Under the pieces are notes generated by a model. The model searched no databases. It was not told where the DNA came from and saw only the letters and a list, made by a program, of their open reading frames with translations. From Climacium dendroides (Eukaryota > Streptophyta > Bryopsida > Hypnales > Climaciaceae): a stretch of 64,000 nt of DNA. Where the stretch lies: positions 29,412,401 through 29,476,400 of the forward strand of contig OX467088.1 in NCBI GenBank assembly GCA_950106755.1, given 5' to 3'. The position numbers and the translations under genes are program-made. Shown here one piece after another: positions 13,863 through 29,000 of this stretch. Position 1 is the stretch's first letter; each line of letters opens with the position of its first letter.

Positions 13863-15044
13863 CATGCTCTATTTAATAGAAACCAAACCAATAACTTATA
13901 TCCGTTTGACATGCAAGCACGTCCCAAAACATAACACACAACTTGCAAATCTTCGAAATAATTACGATTCATGGAAAAATCAATTTGAAGAGGACCCTAT
14001 TGCTTCCCCACACTTTCTAAATCAATGGAAATCGGTTTCTAAAAAAACAAATTTAAAAATCATGCTCTATTTAATAGAAACCAAACCAATAACTTATATC
14101 CGTTTGACATGCAAGCACGACCCAAAACATAACACACAACTTGCAAATCTTCGAAATAATTACGATTCATTGAAAATTCAATTTGAAGAGGACACTATTG
14201 CTTCCCCACACTTTCTCATTTAATAGAAATGGGTTTTTAAAAAAAACAAATTTAAAAATCATGCTCTATTTAATAGAAACCAAACCAATAACTTATATCC
14301 GTTTGACATGCAAGCACGACCCAAAACATAATTCACAACTTGCAAATCTTCGAAATAATTACGATTCATGGAAAAATCAATTTGAAGAGGACCCTATTGC
14401 TTCCCCACACTTTCTAATTCAATGGAAATCGGTTTCCAAAAAAACAAATTTAAAAATCATGCTCTATTTAATGGAAACCAAACCAATAACTTATATCCGT
14501 TTGACATGCAAGCACGACCCAAAACATAACACACAACTTGCAAATCTTCGAAATAATTACGATTCAGGAAAAATCAATTTGAAGAGGACGCCATTGCTTC
14601 CCCACACTTTCTCATTTAATAGAAATGGGTTTTTAAAAAAAACAAATTTAAAAATCATGCTCTATTTAATAGAAACGAAACCAATAACTTATATCCGTTT
14701 CACATGCAAGCACGTCCCAAAACATAACACACAACTTGCAAATCTTCGAAATAATTACGATTCATGGAAAAATCAAGTTGAGGAGGACACTATTGCTTCC
14801 CCACACTTTCTCATTTAATAGAAATGGGTTTTGAAAAAAAACAAATTTAAAAATCATGCTCTATTTAATAGAAACCAAACCAATAACTTATATCCGTTTG
14901 ACATGCAAGCACGTCCCAAAACATAACACACAACTTGCAAATCTTCGAAATAATTACGATTCATGGAAAAATCAAGTTGAGGAGGACACTATTGCTTCCC
15001 CACACTTTCTCATTTAATAGAAATGGGTTTTGAAAAAAAAACAA
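13863..15044 (+). repeat. Mixed monomers between duplicated blocks, partly copied at 4767 bp
   Basis: This stretch has private variants: gattcattgaaaattc near 14165, cataattcacaac near 14330, gaggacgccattgc near 14587, and a type B/C hybrid tail, ctaattcaatggaaatcgg, near 14411. From about 14593 to 15375 it matches about 19360-20142 at 4767 bp (24 monomers), both sharing gaaacgaaacc followed by gtttcaca and two gttttgaaaa tails. At the right end of that match gttgagaaggac meets gttgaggaggac. Confidence 0.72.
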
Positions 15045-18000
15045 ATTTAAAAATCATGCTCTATTTAATAGAAACCAAACCAATAACTTATATCCGTTTG
15101 ACATGCAAGCACGACCCAAAACATAACACACAACTTGCAAATCTTCGAAATAATTACGATTCAGGAAAAATCAATTTGAAGAGGACACTATTGCTTCCCC
15201 ACACTTTCTCATTTAATAGAAATGGGTTTTTAAAAAAAACAAATTTAAAAATCATGCTCTATTTAATAGAAACCAAACCAATAACTTATATCCGTTTCAC
15301 ATGCAAGCACGTCCCAAAACATAACACACAACTTGCAAATCTTCGAAATAATTACGATTCATGGAAAAATCAAGTTGAGAAGGACACTATTGGTTCCCCA
15401 CACTTTCTCATTTAATAGAAATGGGTTTATAAAAAAAAAAAATTTAAAAATCATGCTCTATTTAATAGAAACCAAACCAATAACTTATATCCGTTTGACA
15501 TGCAAGCACGTCCCAAAACATAACACACAACTTGCAAATCTTTGAAATAATTACGATTCATGGAAAAATCAATTTGAAGAGGACCCTATTGATTCCCAAC
15601 ACACTTTCTAATTCAATGGAAACTGGTTTAAAAAAAAAAAATTAAAAATCATGCTCTATTTAATAGAAACCAAACCAATAACTTATATCCGTTTGACATG
15701 CAAGCACGTCCCAAAACATAACACACAACTTGCAAATCTTCGAAATAATTACGATTCATGGAAAAATCAAGTTGAGAAGGACACTATTGCTTCCCCACAC
15801 TTTCTCATTTAATAGAAATGGGTTTTTAAAAAAAACAAATTTAAAAATCATGCTCTATTTAATAGAAACCAAACCAATAACTTATATCCGTTTGACATGC
15901 AAGCACGTCCCAAAACATAACACACAACTTGCAAATCTTCGAAATAATTACGATTCATGGAAAAATCAAGTTGAGAAGGACACTATTGGTTCCCCACACT
16001 TTCTCATTTAATAGAAATGGGTTTTTAAAAAAAAAAAATTTAAAAATCATGCTCTATTTAATAGAAACCAAACCAATAACTTATATCCGTTTGACATGCA
16101 AGCACGTCCCAAAACATAACACACAACTTGCAAATCTTTGAAATAATTACGATTCATGGAAAAATCAATTTGAAGAGGACCCTATTGATTCCCAACACAC
16201 TTTCTAATTCAATGGAAACTGGTTTAAAAAAAAAAAATTAAAAATCATGCTCTATTTAATAGAAACCAAACCAATAACTTATATCCATTTGACATGCAAG
16301 CACGTCCCAAAACATAACACACAACTTGCAAATCTTCGAAATAATTACGATTCATGGAAAAATCAAGTTGAGAAGGACACTATTGCTTCCCCACACTTTC
16401 TCATTTAATAGAAATGGGTTTTGAAAAAAAACAAATTTAAAAATCATGCTCTATTTAATAGAAACCAAACCAATAACTTATATCCGTTTGACATGCAAGC
16501 ACGTCCCAAAACATAACACACAACTTGCAAATCTTCGAAATAATTACGATTCATGGAAAAATCAAGTTGAGGAGGACACAATTGCTTCCCCACACTTTCT
16601 CATTTAATAGAAATGGGTTTTTAAAAAAAACAAATTTAAAAATCATGCTCTATTTAATAGAAACCAAACCAATAACTTATATCCGTTTGACATGCAAGCA
16701 CGTCCCAAAACATAACACACAACTTGCAAATCTTCGAAATAATTACGATTCATGGAAAAATCAATTTGAAGAGGACACTATTGCTTCCCCACACTTTCTA
16801 AATCAATGGAAATCGGTTTCCAAAAAAACAAATTTAAAAATCATGCTCTATTTAATAGAAACCAAACCAATAACTTATATCCGTTTGACATGCAAGCATG
16901 ACCCAAAACATAACACACAACTTGCAAATCTTCGAAATAATTACGATTCAGGAAAAATCAATTTGAAGAGGACACTATTGCTTCCCCACACTTTCTCATT
17001 TAATAGAAATGGGTTTTTAAAAAAAACAAATTTAAAAATCATGCTCTATTTAATAGAAACCAAACCAATAACTTATATCCGTTTCACATGCAAGCACGTC
17101 CCAAAACATAACACACAACTTGCAAATCTTCGAAATAATTACGATTCATGGAAAAATCAAGTTGAGAAGGACACTATTGGTTCCCCACACTTTCTCATTT
17201 AATAGAAATGGGTTTATAAAAAAAAAAAATTTAAAAATCATGCTCTATTTAATAGAAACCAAACCAATAACTTATATCCGTTTGACATGCAAGCACGTCC
17301 CAAAACATAACACACAACTTGCAAATCTTTGAAATAATTACGATTCATGGAAAAATCAATTTGAAGAGGACCCTATTGATTCCCAACACACTTTCTAATT
17401 CAATGGAAACTGGTTTAAAAAAAAAAAATTAAAAATCATGCTCTATTTAATAGAAACCAAACCAATAACTTATATCCGTTTGACATGCAAGCACGTCCCA
17501 AAACATAACACACAACTTGCAAATCTTCGAAATAATTACGATTCATGGAAAAATCAAGTTGAGAAGGACACTATTGCTTCCCCACACTTTCTCATTTAAT
17601 AGAAATGGGTTTTGAAAAAAAACAAATTTAAAAATCATGCTCTATTTAATAGAAACCAAACCAATAACTTATATCCGTTTGACATGCAAGCACGTCCCAA
17701 AACATAACACACAACTTGCAAATCTTCGAAATAATTACGATTCATGGAAAAATCAATTTGAAGAGGACACTATTGCTTCCCCACACTTTCTAAATCAATG
17801 GAAATCGGTTTTCAAAAAAACAAATTTAAAAATCATGCTCTATTTAATAGAAACCAAACCAATAACTTATATCCGTTTGACATGCAAGCACGACCCAAAA
17901 CATAACACACAACTTGCAAATCTTCGAAATAATTACGATTCAGGAAAAATCAATTTGAAGAGGACACTATTGCTTCCCCACACTTTCTCATTTAATAGAA

Positions 18001-18871
18001 ATGGGTTTTTAAAAAAAACAAATTTAAAAATCATGCTCTATTTAATAGAAACCAAACCAATAACTTATATCCGTTTCACATGCAAGCACGTCCCAAAACA
18101 TAACACACAACTTGCAAATCTTCGAAATAATTACGATTCATGGAAAAATCAAGTTGAGGAGGACACTATTGCTTCCCCACACTTTCTCATTTAATAGAAA
18201 TGGGTTTTTAAAAAAAACAAATTTAAAAATCATGCTCTATTTAATAGAAACCAAACCAATAACTTATATCCGTTTGACATGCAAGCACGTCCCAAAACAT
18301 AACACACAACTTGCAAATCTTCGAAATAATTACGATTCATGGAAAAATCAAGTTGAGAAGGACACTATTGCTTCCCCACACTTTTTCATTTAATAGAAAT
18401 GGGTTTTTAAAAAAAACAAATTTAAAAATCATGCTCTATTTAATAGAAACGAAACCAATAACTTATATCCGTTTGACATGCAAGCACGACCCAAAACATA
18501 ACACACAACTTGCAAATCTTCGAAATAATTACGATTCATGGAAAAATCAATTTGAAGAGGACCCTATTGCTTCCCCACACTTTCTAAATCAATGGAAATC
18601 GGTTTCCAAAAAAACAAATTTAAAAATCATGCTCTATTTAATAGAAACCAAACCAATAACTTATATCCGTTTGACATGCAAGCACGTCCCAAAACATAAC
18701 ACACAACTTGCAAATCTTCGAAATAATTACTATTCATGGAAAAATCAATTTGAAGAGGACCCTATTGCTTCCCCACACTTTCTAATTCAATGGAAACTGG
18801 TTTTAAAAAATAAAAAATAAAAAATCATGCTCTATTTAATAGAAACCAAACCAATAACTTATATCCGTTTC

Positions 18872-20196
18872 ACATGCAAGCACGTCCCAAAACATAACAC
18901 ACAACTTGCAAATCTTCGAAATAATTACGATTCATGGAAAAATCAAGTTGAGGAGGACACTATTGCTTCCCCACACTTTCTCATTTAATAGAAATGGGTT
19001 TTGAAAAAAAAACAAATTTAAAAATCATGCTCTATTTAATAGAAACCAAACCAATAACTTATATCCGTTTGACATGCAAGCACGACCCAAAACATAACAC
19101 ACAACTTGCAAATCTTCGAAATAATTACGATTCAGGAAAAATCAATTTGAAGAGGACACTATTGCTTCCCCACACTTTCTCATTTAATAGAAATGGGTTT
19201 TTAAAAAAAACAAATTTAAAAATCATGCTCTATTTAATAGAAACCAAACCAATAACTTATATCCGTTTCACATGCAAGCACGTCCCAAAACATAACACAC
19301 AACTTGCAAATCTTCGAAATAATTACGATTCATGGAAAAATCAAGTTGAGGAGGACACTATTGCTTCCCCACACTTTCTCATTTAATAGAAATGGGTTTT
19401 TAAAAAAAACAAATTTAAAAATCATGCTCTATTTAATAGAAACGAAACCAATAACTTATATCCGTTTCACATGCAAGCACGTCCCAAAACATAACACACA
19501 ACTTGCAAATCTTCGAAATAATTACGATTCATGGAAAAATCAAGTTGAGGAGGACACTATTGCTTCCCCACACTTTCTCATTTAATAGAAATGGGTTTTG
19601 AAAAAAAACAAATTTAAAAATCATGCTCTATTTAATAGAAACCAAACCAATAACTTATATCCGTTTGACATGCAAGCACGTCCCAAAACATAACACACAA
19701 CTTGCAAATCTTCGAAATAATTACGATTCATGGAAAAATCAAGTTGAGGAGGACACTATTGCTTCCCCACACTTTCTCATTTAATAGAAATGGGTTTTGA
19801 AAAAAAAACAAATTTAAAAATCATGCTCTATTTAATAGAAACCAAACCAATAACTTATATCCGTTTGACATGCAAGCACGACCCAAAACATAACACACAA
19901 CTTGCAAATCTTCGAAATAATTACGATTCAGGAAAAATCAATTTGAAGAGGACACTATTGCTTCCCCACACTTTCTCATTTAATAGAAATGGGTTTTTAA
20001 AAAAAACAAATTTAAAAATCATGCTCTATTTAATAGAAACCAAACCAATAACTTATATCCGTTTCACATGCAAGCACGTCCCAAAACATAACACACAACT
20101 TGCAAATCTTCGAAATAATTACGATTCATGGAAAAATCAAGTTGAGGAGGACACTATTGCTTCCCCACACTTTCTCATTTAATAGAAATGGGTTTT
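18872..20196 (+). repeat. 4-monomer repeat, ~796-bp offset, two partial copies
   Basis: About 18872-19400 matches about 19668-20196. Both contain the ggttttgaaaaaaaaac tail, the cacgaccc plus attcaggaaaaatc monomer and a gtttcaca monomer with gttgaggaggac. The match ends where gtttttaaaa in the left copy is gtttttaata in the right. The edges are approximate. Confidence 0.75.
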
Positions 20197-20204
20197 TAAT
20201 AAAA

Positions 20205-23200
20205 ACAAATTTAAAAATCATGCTCTATTTAATAGAAACCAAACCAATAACTTATATCCGTTTGACATGCAAGCACGTCCCAAAACATAACACAAAACTT
20301 GCAAATCTTCGAAATAATTACGATTCATGGAAAAATCAATTTGAAGAGGACCCTATTGCTTCCCCACACTTTTTAAATCAATGGAAATCGGTTTCCAAAA
20401 AAACAAATTTAAAAATCATGCTCTATTTAATAGAAACCAAACCAATAACTTATATCCGTTTCACATGCAAGCACGTCCCAAAACATAACACACAACTTGC
20501 AAATCTTCGAAATAATTACGATTCATGGAAAAATCAATTTGAAGAGGACCCTATTGCTTCCCCACACTTTCTAATTCAATGGAAACTGGTTTAAAAAAAT
20601 AAAAAATAAAAAATCATGCTCTATTTAATAGAAACGAAACCAATAACTTATATCCGTTTCACATGCAAGCACGTCCCAAAACATAACACACAACTTGCAA
20701 ATCTTCGAAATAATTACGATTCATGGAAAAATCAAGTTGAGGAGGACACTATTGCTTCCCCACACTTTCTCATTTAATAGAAATGGGTTTTTAATAAAAA
20801 CAAATTTAAAAATCATGCTCTATTTAATAGAAACCAAACCAATAACTTATATCCGTTTGACATGCAAGCACGTCCCAAAACATAACACACAACTTGCAAA
20901 TCTTCGAAATAATTACGATTCATGGAAAAATCAATTTGAAGAGGACCCTATTGCTTCCCCACACTTTCTAAATCAATGGAAATCGGTTTCCAAAAAAACA
21001 AATTTAAAAATCATGCTCTATTTAATAGAAACCAAACCAATAACTTATATCCGTTTGACATGCAAGCACGACCCAAAACATAACACACAACTTGCAAATC
21101 TTCGAAATAATTACGATTCATGGAAAAATCAAGTTGAGGAGGACACTATTGCTTCCCCACACTTTCTCATTTAATAGAAATGGGTTTTCAAAAAAAAACA
21201 AATTTAAAAATCATGCTCTATTTAATAGAAACCAAACCAATAACTTATATCCGTTTGACATGCAAGCACGTCCCAAAACATAAAACACAACTTGCAAATC
21301 TTCGAAATAATTACGATTCATGGAAAAATCAATTTGAAGAGGACCCTATTGCTTCCCCACACTTTCTAAATCAATGGAAATCGGTTTGCAACAAAACAAA
21401 TTTAAAAATCATGCTCTATTTAATAGAAACCAAACCAATAACTTATATCCGTTTGACATGCAAGCACGACCCAAAACATAACACACAACTTGCAAATCTT
21501 CGAAATAATTATGATTCATGGAAAAATCAAGTTGAGGGGGACACTATTGCTTCCCCACACTTTCTCATTTAATAGAAATGGGTTTTTAAAAAAAACAAAT
21601 TTAAAAATCATGCTCTATTTAATAGAAACCAAACCAATAACTTATATCCGTTTGACATGCAAGCACGTCCCAAAACATAAAACACAACTTGCAAATCTTC
21701 GAAATAATTACGATTCATGGAAAAATCAATTTGAAGAGGACACTATTGCTTCCCCACACTTTCTAATTCAATGGAAACTGGTTTAAAAAAAAAAAAAATT
21801 AAAAATCATGCTCTATTTAATAGAAACCAAACCAATAACTTATATCCGTTTGACATGCAAGCACGTCCCAAAACATAACACACAACTTGCAAATCTTCGA
21901 AATAATTACGATTCACGAAAAATCAATTTGAAGAGGACACTATTGCTTCCCCACACTTTCTCATTTAATAGAAATGGGTTTTGAAAAAAAACAAATTTAA
22001 AAATCATGCTCTATTTAATAGAAACCAAACCAATAACTTATATCCGTTTGACATGCAAGCACGTCCCAAAACATAACACACAACTTGCAAATCTTCGAAA
22101 TAATTACGATTCATGGAAAAATCAAGTTGCGAAGGACACTATTGCTTCCCCACACTTTCTCATTTAATAAAAATGGGTTTTTAAAAAAAACAAATTTAAA
22201 AATCATGCTCTATTTAATAGAAACCAAACCAATAACTTATATCCGTTTGACATGCAAGCACGTCCCAAAACATAACACACAACTTGCAAATCTTTGAAAT
22301 AATTACGATTCATGGAAAAATCAATTTGAAGAGGACCCTATTGATTCCCAACACACTTTCTAATTCAATGGAAACTGGTTTAAAAAAAAAAAAATTAAAA
22401 ATCATGCTCTATTTAATAGAAACCAAACCAATAACTTATATCCGTTTGACATGCAAGCACGTCCCAAAACATAACACACAACTTGCAAATCTTCGAAATA
22501 ATTACGATTCATGGAAAAATCAAGTTGAGGAGGACACTATTGCTTCCCCACACTTTCTCATTTAATAGAAATGGGTTTTTAAAAAAAACAAATTTAAAAA
22601 TCATGCTCTATTTAATGGAAACCAAACCTATAACTTATATCCGTTTGACATGCAAGCACGTCCCAAAACATAACACACAACTTGCAAATCTTCGAAATAA
22701 TTTCGATTCATGGAAAAATCAAGTTGAGGAGAACACTATTGCTTGCCGACACTTTCTCATTTAATAGAAATGGATTTTTAAAAAAAACAAATTTAAAAAT
22801 CATGCTCTATTTAATAGAAACCAAACCAATAACTTATATCCGTTTGACATGCAAGCACGTCCCAAAACATAACACACAACTTGCAAATCTTCGAAATAAT
22901 TACGATTCATGGAAAAATCAATTTGAAGAGGACCCTATTGCTTCCCCACACTTTCTAATTCAATGGAAACGGGTTTAAACAAAAAAAAATTAAAAATCAT
23001 GCTCTATTTAATAGAAACCAAACCAATAACTTATATCCGTTTCACATGCAAGCACGTCCCAAAACATAACACACAACTTGCAAATCTTCGAAATAATTAC
23101 GATTCATGGAAAAATCAAGTTGAGGAGGACACTATTGCTTCCCCACACTTTCTCATTTAATAGAAATGGGTTTTGAAAAAAAACAAATTTAAAAATCATG

Positions 23201-26029
23201 CTCTATTTAATAGAAACCAAACCAATAACTTATATCCGTTTGACATGCAAGCACGTCCCAAAACATAACACAAAACTTGCAAATCTTCGAAATAATTACG
23301 ATTCATGGAAAAATCAATTTGAAGAGGACCCTATTGCTTCCCCACACTTTTTAAATCAATGGAAATCGGTTTCCAAAAAAACAAATTTAAAAATCATGCT
23401 CTATTTAATAGAAACCAAACCAATAACTTATATCCGTTTCACATGCAAGCACGTCCCAAAACATAACACACAACTTGCAAATCTTCGAAATAATTACGAT
23501 TCATGGAAAAATCAATTTGAAGAGGACCCTATTGCTTCCCCACACTTTCTAATTCAATGGAAACTGGTTTAAAAAAATAAAAAATAAAAAATCATGCTCT
23601 ATTTAATAGAAACGAAACCAATAACTTATATCCGTTTCACATGCAAGCACGTCCCAAAACATAACACACAACTTGCAAATCTTCGAAATAATTACGATTC
23701 ATGGAAAAATCAAGTTGAGGAGGACACTATTGCTTCCCCACACTTTCTCATTTAATAGAAATGGGTTTTTAATAAAAACAAATTTAAAAATCATGCTCTA
23801 TTTAATAGAAACCAAACCAATAACTTATATCCGTTTGACATGCAAGCACGTCCCAAAACATAACACACAACTTGCAAATCTTCGAAATAATTACGATTCA
23901 TGGAAAAATCAATTTGAAGAGGACCCTATTGCTTCCCCACACTTTCTAAATCAATGGAAATCGGTTTCCAAAAAAACAAATTTAAAAATCATGCTCTATT
24001 TAATAGAAACCAAACCAATAACTTATATCCGTTTGACATGCAAGCACGACCCAAAACATAACACACAACTTGCAAATCTTCGAAATAATTACGATTCATG
24101 GAAAAATCAAGTTGAGGAGGACACTATTGCTTCCCCACACTTTCTCATTTAATAGAAATGGGTTTTCAAAAAAAAACAAATTTAAAAATCATGCTCTATT
24201 TAATAGAAACCAAACCAATAACTTATATCCGTTTGACATGCAAGCACGTCCCAAAACATAAAACACAACTTGCAAATCTTCGAAATAATTACGATTCATG
24301 GAAAAATCAATTTGAAGAGGACCCTATTGCTTCCCCACACTTTCTAAATCAATGGAAATCGGTTTGCAACAAAACAAATTTAAAAATCATGCTCTATTTA
24401 ATAGAAACCAAACCAATAACTTATATCCGTTTGACATGCAAGCACGACCCAAAACATAACACACAACTTGCAAATCTTCGAAATAATTATGATTCATGGA
24501 AAAATCAAGTTGAGGGGGACACTATTGCTTCCCCACACTTTCTCATTTAATAGAAATGGGTTTTTAAAAAAAACAAATTTAAAAATCATGCTCTATTTAA
24601 TAGAAACCAAACGAATAACTTATATCCGTTTGACATGCAAGCACGTCCCAAAACATAAAACACAACTTGCAAATCTTCGAAATAATTACGATTCATGGAA
24701 AAATCAATTTGAAGAGGACACTATTGCTTCCCCACACTTTCTAATTCAATGGAAACTGGTTTAAAAAAAAAAAAAATTAAAAATCATGCTCTATTTAATA
24801 GAAACCAAACCAATAACTTATATCCGTTTGACATGCAAGCACGTCCCAAAACATAACACACAACTTGCAAATCTTCGAAATAATTACGATTCACGAAAAA
24901 TCAATTTGAAGAGGACACTATTGCTTCCCCACACTTTCTCATTTAATAGAAATGGGTTTTGAAAAAAAACAAATTTAAAAATCATGCTCTATTTAATAGA
25001 AACCAAACCAATAACTTATATCCGTTTGACATGCAAGCACGTCCCAAAACATAACACACAACTTGCAAATCTTCGAAATAATTACGATTCATGGAAAAAT
25101 CAAGTTGCGAAGGACACTATTGCTTCCCCACACTTTCTCATTTAATAAAAATGGGTTTTTAAAAAAAACAAATTTAAAAATCATGCTCTATTTAATAGAA
25201 ACCAAACCAATAACTTATATCCGTTTGACATGCAAGCACGTCCCAAAACATAACACACAACTTGCAAATCTTTGAAATAATTACGATTCATGGAAAAATC
25301 AATTTGAAGAGGACCCTATTGATTCCCAACACACTTTCTAATTCAATGGAAACTGGTTTAAAAAAAAAAAAATTAAAAATCATGCTCTATTTAATAGAAA
25401 CCAAACCAATAACTTATATCCGTTTGACATGCAAGCACGTCCCAAAACATAACACACAACTTGCAAATCTTCGAAATAATTACGATTCATGGAAAAATCA
25501 AGTTGAGGAGGACACTATTGCTTCCCCACACTTTCTCATTTAATAGAAATGGGTTTTTAAAAAAAACAAATTTAAAAATCATGCTCTATTTAATGGAAAC
25601 CAAACCTATAACTTATATCCGTTTGACATGCAAGCACGTCCCAAAACATAACACACAACTTGCAAATCTTCGAAATAATTTCGATTCATGGAAAAATCAA
25701 GTTGAGGAGAACACTATTGCTTGCCGACACTTTCTCATTTAATAGAAATGGATTTTTAAAAAAAACAAATTTAAAAATCATGCTCTATTTAATAGAAACC
25801 AAACCAATAACTTATATCCGTTTGACATGCAAGCACGTCCCAAAACATAACACACAACTTGCAAATCTTCGAAATAATTACGATTCATGGAAAAATCAAT
25901 TTGAAGAGGACCCTATTGCTTCCCCACACTTTCTAATTCAATGGAAACGGGTTTAAACAAAAAAAAATTAAAAATCATGCTCTATTTAATAGAAACCAAA
26001 CCAATAACTTATATCCGTTTCACATGCAA
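20205..26029 (+). repeat. 15-monomer higher-order repeat, 2978 bp, two tandem copies
   Basis: Copy 1 spans about 20205-23182 and copy 2 about 23183-26029. Many private marks recur exactly 2978 bp apart: cacaaaacttgc, the monomer with cataaaacacaac, ggtttgcaacaaaac, attatgattc with gttgaggggga, gttgcgaaggac followed by ttaataaaaatgg, gattcccaacacac (22346 and 25324), taatggaaaccaaacctat, and gttgaggagaac with gcttgccgac. Copy 2 has a private change at 24613 (accaat to acgaat). Copy 2 ends near 26029, where gcaagcacg becomes gcaagaacg. Confidence 0.93.
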
Positions 26030-29000
26030 GAACGTCCCAAAACATAACACACAACTTGCAAATCTTCGAAATAATTTCGATTCATGGAACAATCAAGTTG
26101 AGGAGAACACTATTGCTTGCCGACACTTTCTCATTTAATAGAAATGGATTTTAAAAAAAAACAAATTTAAAAATCATGCTCTATTTAATAGAAACCAAAC
26201 CAATAACTTATATCCGTTTGACATGCAAGCACGTCCCAAAACATAACACACAACTTGCAAATCTTCGAAAAAATTACGATTCATGGAAAAATCAAGTTGA
26301 AGAGGACACTATTGCTTCCCCACACTTTCTCATCTAATAGAAATGGGTTTTTAAAAAAAACAAATTTAAAAATCATGCTCTATTTAATAGAAACCAAACC
26401 AATAACTTATATCCGTTTGACATGCAAGCACGTCCCAAAACATAACACACAACTTGCAAATCTTCGAAATAATTACGATTCATGGAAAAATCAATTTGAA
26501 GAGGACCCTATTGCTTCCTCACACTTTCTAATTCAATGGAAACTGGTTTAAAAAAAAAAAAATTAAAAATCATGCTCTATTTAATAGAAACCAAACCAAT
26601 AACTTATATCCGTTTCACATGCAAGCACGTCCCAAAACATAACACACAACTTGCAAATCTTCGAAATAATTACGATTCATGGAAAAATCAATTTGAAGAG
26701 GACCCTATTCCTTCCCCACACTTTCTAATTCAATGGAAACTGGTTTAAAAAAAATAAAAATAAAAAATCATGCTCTATTTAATAGAAACGAAACCAATAA
26801 CTTATATCCGTTTCACATGCAAGCACGTCCCAAAACATAACACACAACTTGCAAATCTTCGAAATAATTACGATTCATGGAAAAATCAAGTTGAGGAGGA
26901 CACTATTGCTTCCCCACACTTTCTCATTTAATAGAAATGGGTTTTTAATAAAAACAAATTTAAAAATCATGCTCTATTTAATAGAAACCAAACCAATAAC
27001 TTATATCCGTTTGACATGCAAGCACGTCCCAAAACATAACACAAAACTTGCAAATCTTCGAAATAATTACGATTCATGGAAAAATCAATTTGAAGAGGAC
27101 CCTATTGCTTCCCCACACTTTTTAAATCAATGGAAATCGGTTTCCAAAAAAACAAATTTAAAAATCATGCTCTATTTAATAGAAACCAAACCAATAACTT
27201 ATATCCGTTTCACATGCAAGCACGTCCCAAAACATAACACACAACTTGCAAATCTTCGAAATAATTACGATTCATGGAAAAATCAATTTGAAGAGGACCC
27301 TATTGCTTCCCCACACTTTCTAATTCAATGGAAACTGGTTTAAAAAAATAAAAAATAAAAAATCATGCTCTATTTAATAGAAACGAAACCAATAACTTAT
27401 ATCCGTTTCACATGCAAGCACGTCCCAAAACATAACACACAACTTGCAAATCTTCGAAATAATTACGATTCATGGAAAAATCAAGTTGAGGAGGACACTA
27501 TTGCTTCCCCACACTTTCTCATTTAATAGAAATGGGTTTTTAATAAAAACAAATTTAAAAATCATGCTCTATTTAATAGAAACCAAACCAATAACTTATA
27601 TCCGTTTGACATGCAAGCACGTCCCAAAACATAACACACAACTTGCAAATCTTCGAAATAATTACGATTCATGGAAAAATCAATTTGAAGAGGACCCTAT
27701 TGCTTCCCCACACTTTCTAAATCAATGGAAATCGGTTTCCAAAAAAACAAATTTAAAAATCATGCTCTATTTAATAGAAACCAAACCAATAACTTATATC
27801 CGTTTGACATGCAAGCACGACCCAAAACATAACACACAACTTGCAAATCTTCGAAATAATTACGATTCATGGAAAAATCAAGTTGAGGAGGACACTATTG
27901 CTTCCCCACACTTTCTCATTTAATAGAAATGGGTTTTCAAAAAAAAACAAATTTAAAAATCATGCTCTATTTAATAGAAACCAAACCAATAACTTATATC
28001 CGTTTGACATGCAAGCACGTCCCAAAACATAAAACACAACTTGCAAATCTTCGAAATAATTACGATTCATGGAAAAATCAATTTGAAGAGGACCCTATTG
28101 CTTCCCCACACTTTCTAAATCAATGGAAATCGGTTTGCAACAAAACAAATTTAAAAATCATGCTCTATTTAATAGAAACCAAACCAATAACTTATATCCG
28201 TTTGACATGCAAGCACGACCCAAAACATAACACACAACTTGCAAATCTTCGAAATAATTATGATTCATGGAAAAATCAAGTTGAGGGGGACACTATTGCT
28301 TCCCCACACTTTCTCATTTAATAGAAATGGGTTTTTAAAAAAAACAAATTTAAAAATCATGCTCTATTTAATAGAAACCAAACGAATAACTTATATCCGT
28401 TTGACATGCAAGCACGTCCCAAAACATAAAACACAACTTGCAAATCTTCGAAATAATTACGATTCATGGAAAAATCAATTTGAAGAGGACACTATTGCTT
28501 CCCCACACTTTCTAATTCAATGGAAACTGGTTTAAAAAAAAAAAAAATTAAAAATCATGCTCTATTTAATAGAAACCAAACCAATAACTTATATCCGTTT
28601 GACATGCAAGCACGTCCCAAAACATAACACACAACTTGCAAATCTTCGAAATAATTACGATTCACGAAAAATCAATTTGAAGAGGACACTATTGCTTCCC
28701 CACACTTTCTCATTTAATAGAAATGGGTTTTGAAAAAAAACAAATTTAAAAATCATGCTCTATTTAATAGAAACCAAACCAATAACTTATATCCGTTTGA
28801 CATGCAAGCACGTCCCAAAACATAACACACAACTTGCAAATCTTCGAAATAATTACGATTCATGGAAAAATCAAGTTGCGAAGGACACTATTGCTTCCCC
28901 ACACTTTCTCATTTAATAAAAATGGGTTTTTAAAAAAAACAAATTTAAAAATCATGCTCTATTTAATAGAAACCAAACCAATAACTTATATCCGTTTGAC

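Larger units (their letters stand above)
8690..19441 (+). repeat. 4.4-kb segment duplicated at 6355 bp (about 32 monomers)
   Basis: About 8690-13086 reappears at about 15045-19441. The gattcccaacacac mark at 9236, 9832 and 11023 matches 15591, 16187 and 17378, all at 6355 bp. The rare tccattt near 9931 is also shared, near 16286. The left edge is set by different tails before the match; inside it, gcatgaccc in the left copy is gcacgaccc in the right. At the right edge accaaacc meets acgaaacc and gtttgaca meets gtttcaca. About 22 monomers are copied with very few changes. Real segmental duplication is the simplest reading; an assembly error in such sequence cannot be excluded. Confidence 0.87.
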
